Source of the DNA: an uncultured Oscillospiraceae bacterium | GTDB taxonomy: Bacteria; Bacillota; Clostridia; Oscillospirales; Acutalibacteraceae | Direction of reading: 5' to 3' | Length of the DNA: 20,834 nt | Assembly (NCBI GenBank): GCA_900546265.1 | Contig: URCA01000048.1 | Location: 1 to 20,834 of the forward strand | In this document: piece by piece, positions 7,011 through 15,427 of the stretch | Position numbering within the stretch: position 1 is the first letter of the stretch | Layout: each line of letters opens with the position of its first letter | Notes under the pieces: model-generated | What the model saw: the letters and a program-made list of their open reading frames with translations, nothing else | Databases searched by the model: none | Told to the model about the DNA's origin: nothing | Position numbers and translations under genes: made by a program

Positions 7011-7744
7011 TGGATAGAGTAAGGATTATTGGCGTGGACATAACGGCGACCAATATGGACGATTGCATGACAAATATACAGGAGAATCTGGGGCAAGCCA
7101 GGGGGAAATATATCTGTGCAGCCAATGTTCATACGACGGTAATGGCCCATGAAAATGCGGAATATCGGAATATCCAGAATCAATCGTATATGACGCTTCC
7201 TGACGGTAAGCCCTTATCGATGGTAGGAAAAAAGAGGGGCTTTCCCTCTATGGGGCGGGTGACCGGTCCTGGGTTTATGGAAACAGTGCTCTCCCTTTCA
7301 GAACAAAACGGATGGACGCATTATTTTTATGGAAACACGGATGAAAATATCCGTATTCTTTACAACTATCTAAAGAAAACGTATCCTAAACTAAACATTT
7401 TGGGTTATGAGCCGTCGATATTCCGTCCGTTATCCGCAGCGGAGAAAGATGAGCTTATCGAGAGAATAAACGAGTGCGAGCCGGATTTTGTGTGGATAGG
7501 ATTGGGGGCGCCGCGGCAGGAGCAGTTCTGCGCGGAGCTCTCCGGCAGAACCAGCGCCGTATGGGTTGGCGTCGGCGGTGCATTCAATGTGGTGGCGGGA
7601 ATCATTCCACGAGCGCCTCAGTGGATGCAGAAATGTTGTTTGGAATGGCTGTATCGTCTTCTAAAAGAGCCGAGACGGCTATTGAAAAGATATGTTGTTA
7701 CCAACACCAAGTTTATATATTATTTATTGAAAGATAAAAAGTAA
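7010..7744 (+). CDS. GT26 (WecG/TagA/CpsF) glycosyltransferase
   Basis: This is a membrane-associated glycosyltransferase of family 26. Relatives add ManNAc (TagA) or ManNAcA (WecG) to undecaprenyl-diphosphate-linked GlcNAc on the cytoplasmic face. Seen: NVHTT (39-43), catalytic-type Asp in LPDGKPL (63-69), GLGAPRQEQF (164-173), GVGGAFNVVAG (187-197), and the basic C-terminal tail WLYRLLKEPRRLLKRY (213-228), which in TagA helps membrane attachment and catalysis. The GTG at 7010 overlaps the capG TAG and has GGAGAAAG upstream; a GTG at 6995 is in frame but lacks a site. The sugar it transfers here could be ManNAc or the L-FucNAc made next door; that is not decided by sequence. Confidence 0.88.
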   Translation: MDRVRIIGVDITATNMDDCMTNIQENLGQARGKYICAANVHTTVMAHENAEYRNIQNQSYMTLPDGKPLSMVGKKRGFPSMGRVTGPGFMETVLSLSEQNGWTHYFYGNTDENIRILYNYLKKTYPKLNILGYEPSIFRPLSAAEKDELIERINECEPDFVWIGLGAPRQEQFCAELSGRTSAVWVGVGGAFNVVAGIIPRAPQWMQKCCLEWLYRLLKEPRRLLKRYVVTNTKFIYYLLKDKK

Positions 7745-7757
7745 TGAGGTCGATTTG

Positions 7758-8825
7758 GTGAAAAAGGTATGTATGGTGGTCCCTAGCTTTTCGGCCAAGG
7801 GCGGAATAGCTTCTGTTGTAAGCGGATACCGGGGCTCGGCATTAGAAAAGGCGTACGATATTCGCTATATTGAAACATATTCTGATGTAAGCAAGGCAAA
7901 AAAGCTGTGGAAAGCCGTTGCTTCGTACTTTAAATTTATTCACCTGCTTATCTTTTGGAAACCGGATATGGTACATATTCATTCTTCCTTTGGCGCGAGC
8001 TTTTACCGAAAGCTGCCATTTATCTGGCTGTCCTCATGGTTTCATATACCGATCGTTAACCATATACACGGTTCGGCCATAGATGAATTATATACCAACG
8101 CAAGCCAGAGAAAAAGAAAACTGGTGGTTCAAACCTTCGGCAAGTGTGATAAAATCGTTGTTTTGTCTGAAGAGTGGAAACATAAGTATGAGTCATTTAT
8201 TGAACCGAAAAAAATTGTAGTTCTTGAGAATTATAGTATACCTCACGAAATAGTGAATAGAGATAGGCCCGAACCGTCTCGAAGCATTCTGTTCTTGGGC
8301 TTTTTAAGTGAAGCCAAAGGCTGTTTTGATATTCCCCAAGTGGTAAAAAATGTTTGTGCCGTATATCCCAACGTTAAATTTATATTAGCAGGCGATGGTT
8401 CCGTGGAGGATAAAGAAAAGTTGCAGGAACTGATCAGCACTTATCAGGTCAAGGATTATATAGATATGCCGGGCTGGGTGCGGGGCGAGGAAAAGGATTT
8501 GCTGCTGCAAAATGCGGATGTATATTTTCTTCCTTCTTATGGTGAAGCCATGCCTATGTCTATTTTGGAAGCAATGGGATATGGCCTGCCGGTAATAAGC
8601 ACAAAGGTGGGAGGAATTCCGCAGCTGGTTATCGATCAAGTTAATGGCTTTTTATTTTCCCCCGGTGATATAGATGGATTTTCCCAGGCAATCACGCTTC
8701 TTTTATCCGATAAAAAACAGAGTCTGGAGATGGGAAGAAAGAGCCTGGAAATTGTTAAGAACCGATATTCCTTGGAAGAACATATTAAGAAGTTAGGCGA
8801 GATTTACGAAATGGTTTGCTGTTAG
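7758..8825 (+). CDS. GT4 family glycosyltransferase
   Basis: This is a retaining GT-B glycosyltransferase, 355 aa. The N-terminal acceptor domain has the Gly-rich start FSAKGGIASVV (11-21). The C-terminal donor domain has ILFLGFLSEAKG (177-188), the AGDG turn (211-214) and the E-x7-E signature GEAMPMSILEAM (262-273, E263 and E271), then VGGIPQLV. It probably adds a sugar to the growing lipid-linked repeat unit in the cytoplasm; donor and linkage are unknown. GTG at 7758 is preferred because TGAGGT lies 7 nt upstream; a TTG one codon earlier is possible. The start sits 13 nt after the GT26 stop. Confidence 0.88.
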   Translation: MKKVCMVVPSFSAKGGIASVVSGYRGSALEKAYDIRYIETYSDVSKAKKLWKAVASYFKFIHLLIFWKPDMVHIHSSFGASFYRKLPFIWLSSWFHIPIVNHIHGSAIDELYTNASQRKRKLVVQTFGKCDKIVVLSEEWKHKYESFIEPKKIVVLENYSIPHEIVNRDRPEPSRSILFLGFLSEAKGCFDIPQVVKNVCAVYPNVKFILAGDGSVEDKEKLQELISTYQVKDYIDMPGWVRGEEKDLLLQNADVYFLPSYGEAMPMSILEAMGYGLPVISTKVGGIPQLVIDQVNGFLFSPGDIDGFSQAITLLLSDKKQSLEMGRKSLEIVKNRYSLEEHIKKLGEIYEMVCC

Positions 8826-8844
8826 AGAAACAGGGGGATTAAAA

Positions 8845-9402
8845 TTGTCGGCAATGAGGACAGTGTTTCGTATACAGGAAATGGTAAGAAAAGCGGCATA
8901 TAAATGCTTCAGAGAAGTTGTTTTGAAAAAATCGCTAAAAAGTTGCGGGGGATGGGTGCATATTGCACAATGCTGCGATATAAAAGGGATAGAGAATATT
9001 TCTATAGGGGCGGGCAGCTCTATTGGCCCGGGATCCGTATTATGGACTACCAGGGCCAATATTCTGATTGACGAAAAGGTGATAACAGGCCCCCATATCA
9101 CTATCATTACCGGCAATCACAGGACGAATATACCAGGCAAGTTCATGGCGGATGTAACGGCTGCGGAAAAGGAGCCTTCCGACGATGAAGATGTTATCAT
9201 TAAACGCGATGTGTGGATTGGTGCGAATGCCACCATCTTGAAAGGGGTCACCATTGAAGAGGGGTGCGTTATAGCGGCGGGGGCCGTTGTAACCCGCAGC
9301 ACCGAACCCTTTGGCATCTATGCCGGAGTCCCGGCCAGCAGAATAGCGGAAAGATTTGATCAAGAGACGCTGGTTAAGCATAAGGAATTGATGCAGGAGT
9401 GA
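8845..9402 (+). CDS. Left-handed beta-helix (hexapeptide) O-acetyltransferase
   Basis: This is an acyltransferase of the LbH/NodL-Maa type, 185 aa, likely using acetyl-CoA to O-acetylate a sugar of the repeat unit. Imperfect hexapeptide repeats run through ISIGAGSSIGPGSVL (52-66) and DVWIGANATILKGVTI (122-137), up to CVIAAGAVVT (141-150). H92 in TGNHRT is the expected catalytic His. The tail YAGVPASRI (159-167) is typical of this group. TTG at 8845 is favoured by AGGGGGA 6 nt upstream; the first ATG (8854) is too far from that site. It follows the GT4 gene by 19 nt. The precise acceptor is not predictable. Confidence 0.87.
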   Translation: MSAMRTVFRIQEMVRKAAYKCFREVVLKKSLKSCGGWVHIAQCCDIKGIENISIGAGSSIGPGSVLWTTRANILIDEKVITGPHITIITGNHRTNIPGKFMADVTAAEKEPSDDEDVIIKRDVWIGANATILKGVTIEEGCVIAAGAVVTRSTEPFGIYAGVPASRIAERFDQETLVKHKELMQE

Positions 9403-9483
9403 AAAGCAGAAGCTTAAATACAAAGCTTAGTTGGCTAAAGGGATTTTGTAGGCGGAGATTATAATGTGTTATGAGAGGAACAT

Positions 9484-10677
9484 ATGTTTAAAATTGACAG
9501 GTATAAATCGCTTGTTCATTTGATTTTACTATATACGGTTACAACATTGAGCTATACACTTTGGCCTATAGATGCGCCCAATAAGGTTGTAGGCATCTTG
9601 ATTTTTCTTAATGTTTTATGGGTATATTGTGATCAACTTAATGTTAAAAAGTTAATTATTGCGGGAATGGCGATAAGCTGTGTAATGATTGCTATAGTTC
9701 AGGCATCATCGTTTTATTTGAATTTAACTGATAGCATATATTATTTAGTTGGTGTGTTCTTGCTGGCTTCCCTTTCCTGTAAAAGATTTACTAGCGGATT
9801 ATACCAGGCTTTAGAACAGTCAGAAAATCTAGTACGTTTGGTAGTATTAGTCTGTAATTTATTGTTGTGCATAGGTTTCTTTGATAGTAGATGCTACGAT
9901 ACTTCACAGTGGGATGGCACATACTTTTTAGGGTATACCAACGCTAGTCATACACTTTGTTCTGGAATTTGTCTTCTGTTTGTATTAACACTATTTTTTC
10001 TCCGCCGAAAGACAAATATTTTAACTTTCGCTTTTTTTGTACCAGGTGCTGTTGCTATCCTACAAAGTGGCGCAAGAACTTATTTAGTGTCTCTTGTTAT
10101 CCTTCTTATTATTTTTTATATTTTTCATATAAAACAAGTTTCTTTAAAAGTACTGTTATTACCCGTGGCGGCTGTTATTGCCTTCTATGCCTTTTTAAAT
10201 TCTAGTATGATGACAAAATTTTTATTTTCTGTCAATAATGAATATTCGAATATGGACTATCTCGGGAAACTTACTAATGGTCGTACGGAGTTCTGGATAC
10301 TTGATATACGTACCTATTTAGAATCAAATTTCTTTCATAAAATATTCGGCTTTGGATTTGATTATGTATACAATATAAACTTGAAAAATTTTGGCTTAAG
10401 CATATGGGCTCACAATGACTTAATAAATTGTCTGATCAGCGTGGGGGCAGTTGGTACAATAACCTATTTATTTTCTGTTTTCTGGGCCAACAGGCAAATC
10501 TGGCGTGGAAGAAATAGAAGTTGGTTTAGTGCTATATTGCTGATTTGTTATATGATATTACCCGCTTTCTTAAATGGTTTCTATGCGTATCAGCATCATT
10601 TGTATAGTTTCATTATTTTATCTGTTTTATTTGTTGAATTTTATACAATAGGAGAAAAAAGTGGGGTGGAACAATGA
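9484..10677 (+). CDS. wzy: Wzy-type polysaccharide repeat-unit polymerase
   Basis: This is an integral membrane protein of 397 aa with about ten hydrophobic segments. A large loop in the second half contains NGRTEFW (276-282), then a GFGFDYVY segment, then AHNDLINCLISVGAVG. This arrangement (R-rich loop, then HND/HNxxL before a membrane helix) is typical of the O-antigen ligase/polymerase superfamily. In a Wzx/Wzy cluster it should link flipped repeat units outside the membrane. Start: GAGAGGA about 6 nt before the ATG. It follows an 81-nt gap, the widest inside the operon. Its DNA is strikingly AT-rich compared with capF/capG and the flanks, as is usual for polymerase genes. Polymerase is preferred over ligase from context only. 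Confidence 0.8.
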   Translation: MFKIDRYKSLVHLILLYTVTTLSYTLWPIDAPNKVVGILIFLNVLWVYCDQLNVKKLIIAGMAISCVMIAIVQASSFYLNLTDSIYYLVGVFLLASLSCKRFTSGLYQALEQSENLVRLVVLVCNLLLCIGFFDSRCYDTSQWDGTYFLGYTNASHTLCSGICLLFVLTLFFLRRKTNILTFAFFVPGAVAILQSGARTYLVSLVILLIIFYIFHIKQVSLKVLLLPVAAVIAFYAFLNSSMMTKFLFSVNNEYSNMDYLGKLTNGRTEFWILDIRTYLESNFFHKIFGFGFDYVYNINLKNFGLSIWAHNDLINCLISVGAVGTITYLFSVFWANRQIWRGRNRSWFSAILLICYMILPAFLNGFYAYQHHLYSFIILSVLFVEFYTIGEKSGVEQ

Positions 10678-11771
10678 AAAAGATTGGAATTGTCACCTTT
10701 TTCAAGGCCAATAATTTTGGCGTATGCTTGCAGGCTTTTGCTACATATGAATTCATCAGAAGAAATGGTTATGATGTGGAAATCATAAATTATATTAATC
10801 CGTATGAACATCGTATCTTTAAATGGGCATATAAAGAGGGCGGGAGAGCCATAGGGTATATATCTTCCTTGGCCAAGAATATTTTATTGGGGAAAAAACA
10901 TTATTATAAGCGGGGCTTTTCTCATGTGACGGATCATTATGATCTTTCGTGCGGTGAACATAAAGCGAAAGATACCATGAATGCATTAGAATACGATGTG
11001 TTGGTTGCAGGTAGTGATCAGATCTGGAATCCTCAAATTACTGGTGGCTTGGATGAGGTGTTTTTACTTCAATTTGGACAAGCTCAAAAGAGGATTTCCC
11101 TTGCCTCAAGCCTTGGAAGTCAGGAACTCAAGGATACAGATAAGGAAAACTTTACTCGAGCATTAAAAAATTTTTCAGCAATAAGTGTAAGGGAAGAGTT
11201 TGCTAAGCAATGTTTACAGCCGTTGACAGAAAAAGAGATAAAAGTCTTGATGGATCCTACATTTTTATTTTGCCGAAATGAATGGCTGAATATGCTAGGA
11301 AAGGCTTCAAAATACTATAACAGCAACGAAAAATATATTTTAACATATTTTATTGCATCGAATAAGGCCGATTATCAACAACGTGTGAAAGCGTATGCGG
11401 ATAAGCTCGGTTTGCCAGTATGGTCTATACAGTTCAGTAATTATCATTGGAAAGTTTCATCTAAGCGAATTCTGGGAGCCTCAATTGAGGATTTCATCGC
11501 CTTAGTTTCAAATGCCGCGCTCATTCTTACGGATTCCTTTCATGGCACGGCTTTTTCCTTGAATCTTCAAAAGGATTTTGTGCCCTTCCGCCATTCTGCT
11601 AACCCCCTTAGAATCATTGATCTTTTGCAAAAGCTTGGTATTGGCGAACGATTGGATATGGCAGCATCGGAGTACCAAAATGTAAATTATTCTTTGGTAA
11701 ATCCGAAATTAGAGGGGCTGCGGGAAGATTCTAAAAATTGGGTTCTGCATGCTTTAAAAGACGAAACATAA
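10674..11771 (+). CDS. Polysaccharide pyruvyl transferase family protein
   Basis: This 365-aa protein of the pyruvyl transferase (CsaB/WcaK-like) family probably adds a pyruvate ketal from phosphoenolpyruvate to a sugar, giving an anionic group. Seen: N-terminal NNFGVCLQAFA (13-23, the usual NxGxxLQA), VAGSDQIWNP (111-120), SVRE (171-174), DPTFL (194-198) and DSFHGTAFSL (287-296). These are the conserved points of the family. The start overlaps the wzy stop by 4 nt (ATGA). It is paired with the FrhB-like gene downstream, a pairing often seen in polysaccharide loci. Some family members work as glycan-modifying enzymes of unknown reaction, so the exact product is open. Confidence 0.87.
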   Translation: MKKIGIVTFFKANNFGVCLQAFATYEFIRRNGYDVEIINYINPYEHRIFKWAYKEGGRAIGYISSLAKNILLGKKHYYKRGFSHVTDHYDLSCGEHKAKDTMNALEYDVLVAGSDQIWNPQITGGLDEVFLLQFGQAQKRISLASSLGSQELKDTDKENFTRALKNFSAISVREEFAKQCLQPLTEKEIKVLMDPTFLFCRNEWLNMLGKASKYYNSNEKYILTYFIASNKADYQQRVKAYADKLGLPVWSIQFSNYHWKVSSKRILGASIEDFIALVSNAALILTDSFHGTAFSLNLQKDFVPFRHSANPLRIIDLLQKLGIGERLDMAASEYQNVNYSLVNPKLEGLREDSKNWVLHALKDET

Positions 11772-11795
11772 AAACGATAAATTGGAAGGACATAT

Positions 11796-12980
11796 ATGAA
11801 TATTCGGGCTATTGCTAAGAATCAATGTACGGGATGCACCGCATGTATGACGGTTTGTCCTATGGAATGTATATTTATGACGGCGGATGAAGAAGGCTTT
11901 TTATATCCGGACATATATGTGGAAAAATGTATCGAATGTGGGAAATGTCTAAATAAATGTCCCGCCAATAAACCTGTTGATTTAAGAACTCCATTAAAAG
12001 CATTGGCAGCAACAGGAAAAGATGCAACAGAGGTTTGTAATAGTTCATCAGGCGGAGCCTTTTATTTGTGCGCCAAATATGTGATCGAGCAGCTTCATGG
12101 ATTAGTATGTGGCGCTGTTTTGAACGAAGATTTGAGCTTGCAACACGAAATTACTGACAATATGACTGGAGTAACTCGTATGCAAGGCTCAAAGTATATC
12201 CAAAGCAATCTTGGAGGATGTCTGGAAGAAATAGCGGAATATGCTGCTGCTGGTAGGAAAGTTCTTGTATGTGGTACGCCTTGTCAGATAGCGGCGGTTA
12301 ATCGTGTGGTTAAAGAGGGACGAGATAATCTGTTCACCTTGGATTTAATTTGCCATGGGGTTCCTAGTGCAAAGAAATTTTCGGAATATATAAATTCAGT
12401 ATATGGTTGTTATCCATATGATAATTTTACATTTAGGCAAAGAAATAAGTATGTCTTAACTTCTTATTCTTATTCGTATAAGAATAAAAAAAGCACGGAT
12501 AAGCAGGTTTGTATCGATTCATTTAATGATCCTTTTTATCAAGCTTTCCTTGACGGACATAACTATAGGGAAAGCTGCTACCATTGTGTTTATGCATCTC
12601 CAAAAAGAGTGGGAGATATTACGATTGGAGATTGCGCCAATACCAAAGCGTGTCCCTCTTTGATGGGCAGAGCATTGTCTTCTATGATTATCAACAGTGC
12701 TCAAGGGGAACGGCTGTGGAAAGCGATACAAAGTTCTGTTGATTATGTTGATGCTGATTATGAATGTGAAACGCGTTTAAACAAGCAGCTACATATCCCC
12801 GTAAAGCGAACAGATAAAAGAGATGAATTTTACTATGATCTAAAAGCGTTGCCTATTGAACAGTTAAGGAAAAAGTATTGTCCCAAGCGAACGGCAAAAG
12901 AGCGGCTGAAGCATTTCATCATTTGGCATGTACCGTATAAACTACGTTACAAGGTTATTGGTGTTTTGAGGAGAAATTGA
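11796..12980 (+). CDS. FrhB-like (coenzyme F420 hydrogenase beta family) Fe-S protein
   Basis: This is a 394-aa protein. The N-terminus is a two-cluster ferredoxin: C11-x2-C14-x2-C17-x3-C21 and C45-x2-C48-x2-C51-x3-C55, each loaded with a likely 4Fe-4S centre. The rest matches the FrhB/FdhB N- and C-terminal domains, with SSSGGAFY (83-90), VCGTPCQIAA, DLICHGVPS and a further cysteine set (CYHCVYASPKRVGD). The family binds flavin and passes electrons to a cofactor or substrate. Homologues lie beside pyruvyl transferases in many polysaccharide clusters, where the role is not established. It may reduce a glycan precursor or support the neighbouring transferase. There is a 24-nt gap from the previous gene, with GGAAGGA before the ATG. 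Confidence 0.88.
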   Translation: MNIRAIAKNQCTGCTACMTVCPMECIFMTADEEGFLYPDIYVEKCIECGKCLNKCPANKPVDLRTPLKALAATGKDATEVCNSSSGGAFYLCAKYVIEQLHGLVCGAVLNEDLSLQHEITDNMTGVTRMQGSKYIQSNLGGCLEEIAEYAAAGRKVLVCGTPCQIAAVNRVVKEGRDNLFTLDLICHGVPSAKKFSEYINSVYGCYPYDNFTFRQRNKYVLTSYSYSYKNKKSTDKQVCIDSFNDPFYQAFLDGHNYRESCYHCVYASPKRVGDITIGDCANTKACPSLMGRALSSMIINSAQGERLWKAIQSSVDYVDADYECETRLNKQLHIPVKRTDKRDEFYYDLKALPIEQLRKKYCPKRTAKERLKHFIIWHVPYKLRYKVIGVLRRN

Positions 12981-12983
12981 CTC

Positions 12984-14252
12984 ATGATTGGATTTGGCGA
13001 AGGTAAGGGAATACGACCGCAGGAAAAGCGATTGTTTAGTAATACGGTTTTTCTGTATTTGTTAACATTTTCGACACAGTTGTTTAGCTTTATAACCGTT
13101 CCTTATCTCAGCCGTGTATTGGGGCCAACGGTTTTTGGAAAAGTTGGTATTGCACAGGCCTATATGTCATACGTACAAATTATATTGGACTTTGGACTTA
13201 TTTTATCTGCAACGCAAAAGGTTGTCGAGAATCGCGAGAACAAGGCTGCACTGGGAAAGTTGCTAACATCGGTGACAGTTTCGAAGGTATTATTAAGTGT
13301 TTTAGTATCCTCGATTTTTGTAACATATATTTTTATCAATCCGTCAATGCGTGGAGACTGGGTATTCTTTGTGCTTTTTATGATAGCCACAATCGTAAAT
13401 GCTTTGATGCCAGATTTCTTTTATCGCGGTATTGAGGCGATGAAGGTTATTACATTAAGAACATTTTCTGTAAAAGGACTGTGTACAGCTTTTACGTTTG
13501 TGTTTGTTCATACGGAACAAGACTATTGGATGATTCCTGCATTTCAGCTGTTAGGAAACATTTTGGCAGTCGGTGTGATGTACCGAGATATGGCGAATAA
13601 GCATCATGTAATTTTTCGAAAACCGGATCGAGGATATACCTATAAGGTTATCAAAGATACGTTGCCATTTTTTATTTCTCGTGCGGCCTCTACAGCTTAT
13701 CAAGGCTTAAATACTATAATTTTAAATTTCATATATGGTAACTCTCCGGTAGTTGGATATTATACTTCGGCAGATAAATTGGTTTCATTAAGCAAGTCTG
13801 CAAGTAGCCCTATTGCCGATAGCTTATATCCATATATGCTGAAAGAAAAAAACTTCCGTTTTGTCAAGAAAATATTAATGATATTGATGCCGCTCATCTT
13901 TATTGGCGTAACAGTTGTATTTATATTTGCCGATCCGTTGTGCATCTGGATTTTTGGGGGAAATTACCAGGGAACAGGCAAAGTTCTTCGATGCTTATTG
14001 CCGATTATGTTGGTTATCTTTCCTACATATGTATTATGCTTCCCAGTAATGGTTCCGCTTGGGCTTTCAAAATGGGCCAATTTTTCAAATATTGTTGGGT
14101 TATGTACGCAGCTTATCGGACTGATACTACTGTTTGTTACTGGCTTACTCAATATATACACGATTTGCCTTTTGTCATCGCTGTCAGAAGTGCTAGTGTT
14201 TGTATTCCGGCTATTTGTAGTCATATGGCACGTTAAAAAGAAGACTTTTTAG
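12984..14252 (+). CDS. wzx: Wzx-type polysaccharide flippase (PST family)
   Basis: This is a 422-aa multi-pass protein with roughly 12-14 hydrophobic segments spread over the whole length, of the RfbX/polysaccharide_synt family. The N-terminus FLYLLTFSTQLFSFITVPYL, then SRVLGPTVFGKVGIAQ, is the classic first helix and loop of these flippases. It would move the lipid-linked repeat unit across the membrane to the Wzy polymerase. It starts 3 nt after the FrhB-like gene, with GAGGAGA upstream. It is the last operon gene and AT-rich. No convincing terminator follows; the AT palindrome at 14266-14290 lacks a T-run. Confidence 0.9.
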   Translation: MIGFGEGKGIRPQEKRLFSNTVFLYLLTFSTQLFSFITVPYLSRVLGPTVFGKVGIAQAYMSYVQIILDFGLILSATQKVVENRENKAALGKLLTSVTVSKVLLSVLVSSIFVTYIFINPSMRGDWVFFVLFMIATIVNALMPDFFYRGIEAMKVITLRTFSVKGLCTAFTFVFVHTEQDYWMIPAFQLLGNILAVGVMYRDMANKHHVIFRKPDRGYTYKVIKDTLPFFISRAASTAYQGLNTIILNFIYGNSPVVGYYTSADKLVSLSKSASSPIADSLYPYMLKEKNFRFVKKILMILMPLIFIGVTVVFIFADPLCIWIFGGNYQGTGKVLRCLLPIMLVIFPTYVLCFPVMVPLGLSKWANFSNIVGLCTQLIGLILLFVTGLLNIYTICLLSSLSEVLVFVFRLFVVIWHVKKKTF

Positions 14253-14287
14253 AATAGTTTTATAATCAAATTTTATATATTTAAATT

Positions 14288-14446
14288 TGAAAAAAGAAGA
14301 GTTCTATTGGAAACCAAAACACCGGCGAAACCCTGCTGAATATAGCCTGCGGCATTCTGGGCGTACTGCTGGCCTTTGCGGCGGGCCTATGGATGCTTCG
14401 GCGGAAAAACAGAAAGCGGCTGCCCGATACAGCCGCTGGGAATTAA
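14288..14446 (+). pseudogene. 3' remnant of a sortase-anchored-type surface protein gene
   Basis: An open frame without a usable start runs from the stop at 14288-14290 to TAA at 14444-14446. It encodes a typical C-terminal sorting signal: NTGE (after NQ), a hydrophobic helix (LLNIACGILGVLLAFAAGLW) and a basic tail (RRKNRKR). Base composition switches from AT-rich to GC-rich at about 14320, just where the motif begins. The likely reading is that the body of a chromosomal surface-protein gene was replaced when the polysaccharide cassette was inserted. It could be a coincidental frame, but the motif, helix and charge order is specific. Confidence 0.5.
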
Positions 14447-14464
14447 CCGTCTTTTCCTCCCATC

Positions 14465-14493
14465 TTGAAAAATTCATACATTTGTGGTACGAT
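14465..14493 (+). promoter_or_regulatory. Sigma-A promoter of degV
   Basis: TTGAAA (14465-14470), a 17-bp spacer and TACGAT (14488-14493), with an extended -10 TGG immediately before it. It lies 44 bp before the degV start and after the sorting-signal remnant, so degV is independently transcribed. Confidence 0.75.
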
Positions 14494-14537
14494 AAACAGG
14501 ATTTCCGGCAGTCGTTTAACGTTAGGGAGGAGATTCT

Positions 14538-15392
14538 TTGGCGAACAAGGTTATCCTGTGCGCGGACAGCACCTGCGATCTCGGCCCGGAGCTGGTCGAA
14601 CGCTATCATGTAAATTACTATCCCTTTCATGTCATCCTGGAGGATAAGACCTACGGGGATGGCGTAGATCTGATCCCCGATCAGATTTATCAGGTATACG
14701 AGGAGAAAAAGGTGCTGCCCAAGACCGCGGCCATCAACACCGCGGAATATGTGGAGTTTTTCAAACAGTGGACGGACAAGGGGTACGAGGTGGTTCATGT
14801 TACTCTGGGATCTGGCCTTTCCGCCACCTATAACAATTGCCGCCTGGCTGCTGAGGAGCTGCCCGGCGTCTATGCCGTTGACTCACGGAACCTGTCCACC
14901 GGATCCGGCCACCTGGTCATTGAGGCGGCGGAACGGATCGCCGCCGGTCTGCCCGCTAAACAGGTCGCCGAGGAGGTGCAGGCCCTGACCGGTAAGGTCA
15001 ACGCCAGCTTTGTCATCGACACTCTGGAGTTCCTCTATAAAGGCGGCCGCTGCTCGGCGCTTCAGATGCTGGGGGCCAACGTGCTTCATTTGAAGCCCTG
15101 CATCGAGGTGGACAACACCTCCGGTTGCATGAGCGTGGGCAAGAAATACCGCGGTTCCCTGGAAAAGGCCCTCGAGCAGTATGTGAAGGATCGGCTGGAA
15201 GGCCGGACCGACATCGTGTACCGCCGGGCGTTTATCACCCATTCGGGCATTTCCGAGGAACGGATCGCCTTAGTGCGTTCCCTGGTGGAGAAATACGCCC
15301 GGTTTGAGGAGCTTTTCGTCACCCGCGCGGGCTGCACCATTTCCTCTCACTGCGGCCCCAATACTCTGGGCGTTCTATTCATGGAAAAATAA
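14538..15392 (+). CDS. DegV family fatty-acid-binding protein
   Basis: This is a DegV-fold protein, 284 aa (normal length). The family binds a fatty acid, and FakB members present it to the kinase FakA for phospholipid synthesis. Seen: N-terminal CADSTCDL (8-15), LGSGLSATYNN (around 90-100), VDSRNLSTGSG, EFLYKGGRCS, KPCIEVD and the C-terminal ISSHCGPNTLGV. These are the ligand-contacting loops of the family. TTG at 14538 is the start, with AGGGAGGAGA just upstream; no earlier in-frame ATG or GTG has a site. It is monocistronic, with its own promoter upstream and a strong terminator after it. Whether it is a true FakB or a DegV of other function is not decidable here. Confidence 0.9.
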   Translation: MANKVILCADSTCDLGPELVERYHVNYYPFHVILEDKTYGDGVDLIPDQIYQVYEEKKVLPKTAAINTAEYVEFFKQWTDKGYEVVHVTLGSGLSATYNNCRLAAEELPGVYAVDSRNLSTGSGHLVIEAAERIAAGLPAKQVAEEVQALTGKVNASFVIDTLEFLYKGGRCSALQMLGANVLHLKPCIEVDNTSGCMSVGKKYRGSLEKALEQYVKDRLEGRTDIVYRRAFITHSGISEERIALVRSLVEKYARFEELFVTRAGCTISSHCGPNTLGVLFMEK

Positions 15393-15396
15393 AAAA

Positions 15397-15427
15397 GGCG
15401 ATCTCCGACACCGGAGATCGCCTTTTT
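15397..15427. terminator. Bidirectional intrinsic terminator
   Basis: A perfect 11-bp stem (15397-15407 with 15412-15422) and a 4-nt loop. T5 follows on plus (15423-15427) and T6 on minus (complement of 15391-15396). It ends degV on plus and the two small membrane-protein genes on minus. Confidence 0.9.

Noticed and set aside
9403..9483. 81-nt gap before wzy with two AAGCTT sites close together
   Set aside because: The short repeat is too small to call a recombination or regulatory site, and no promoter stands out.
14266..14290. AT-rich palindrome (TCAAATTT / AAATTTGA) after wzx
   Set aside because: It is not called a terminator: the stem is all A/T except one pair near each end and is followed by A residues, not T. 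In such AT-rich DNA it can arise by chance.
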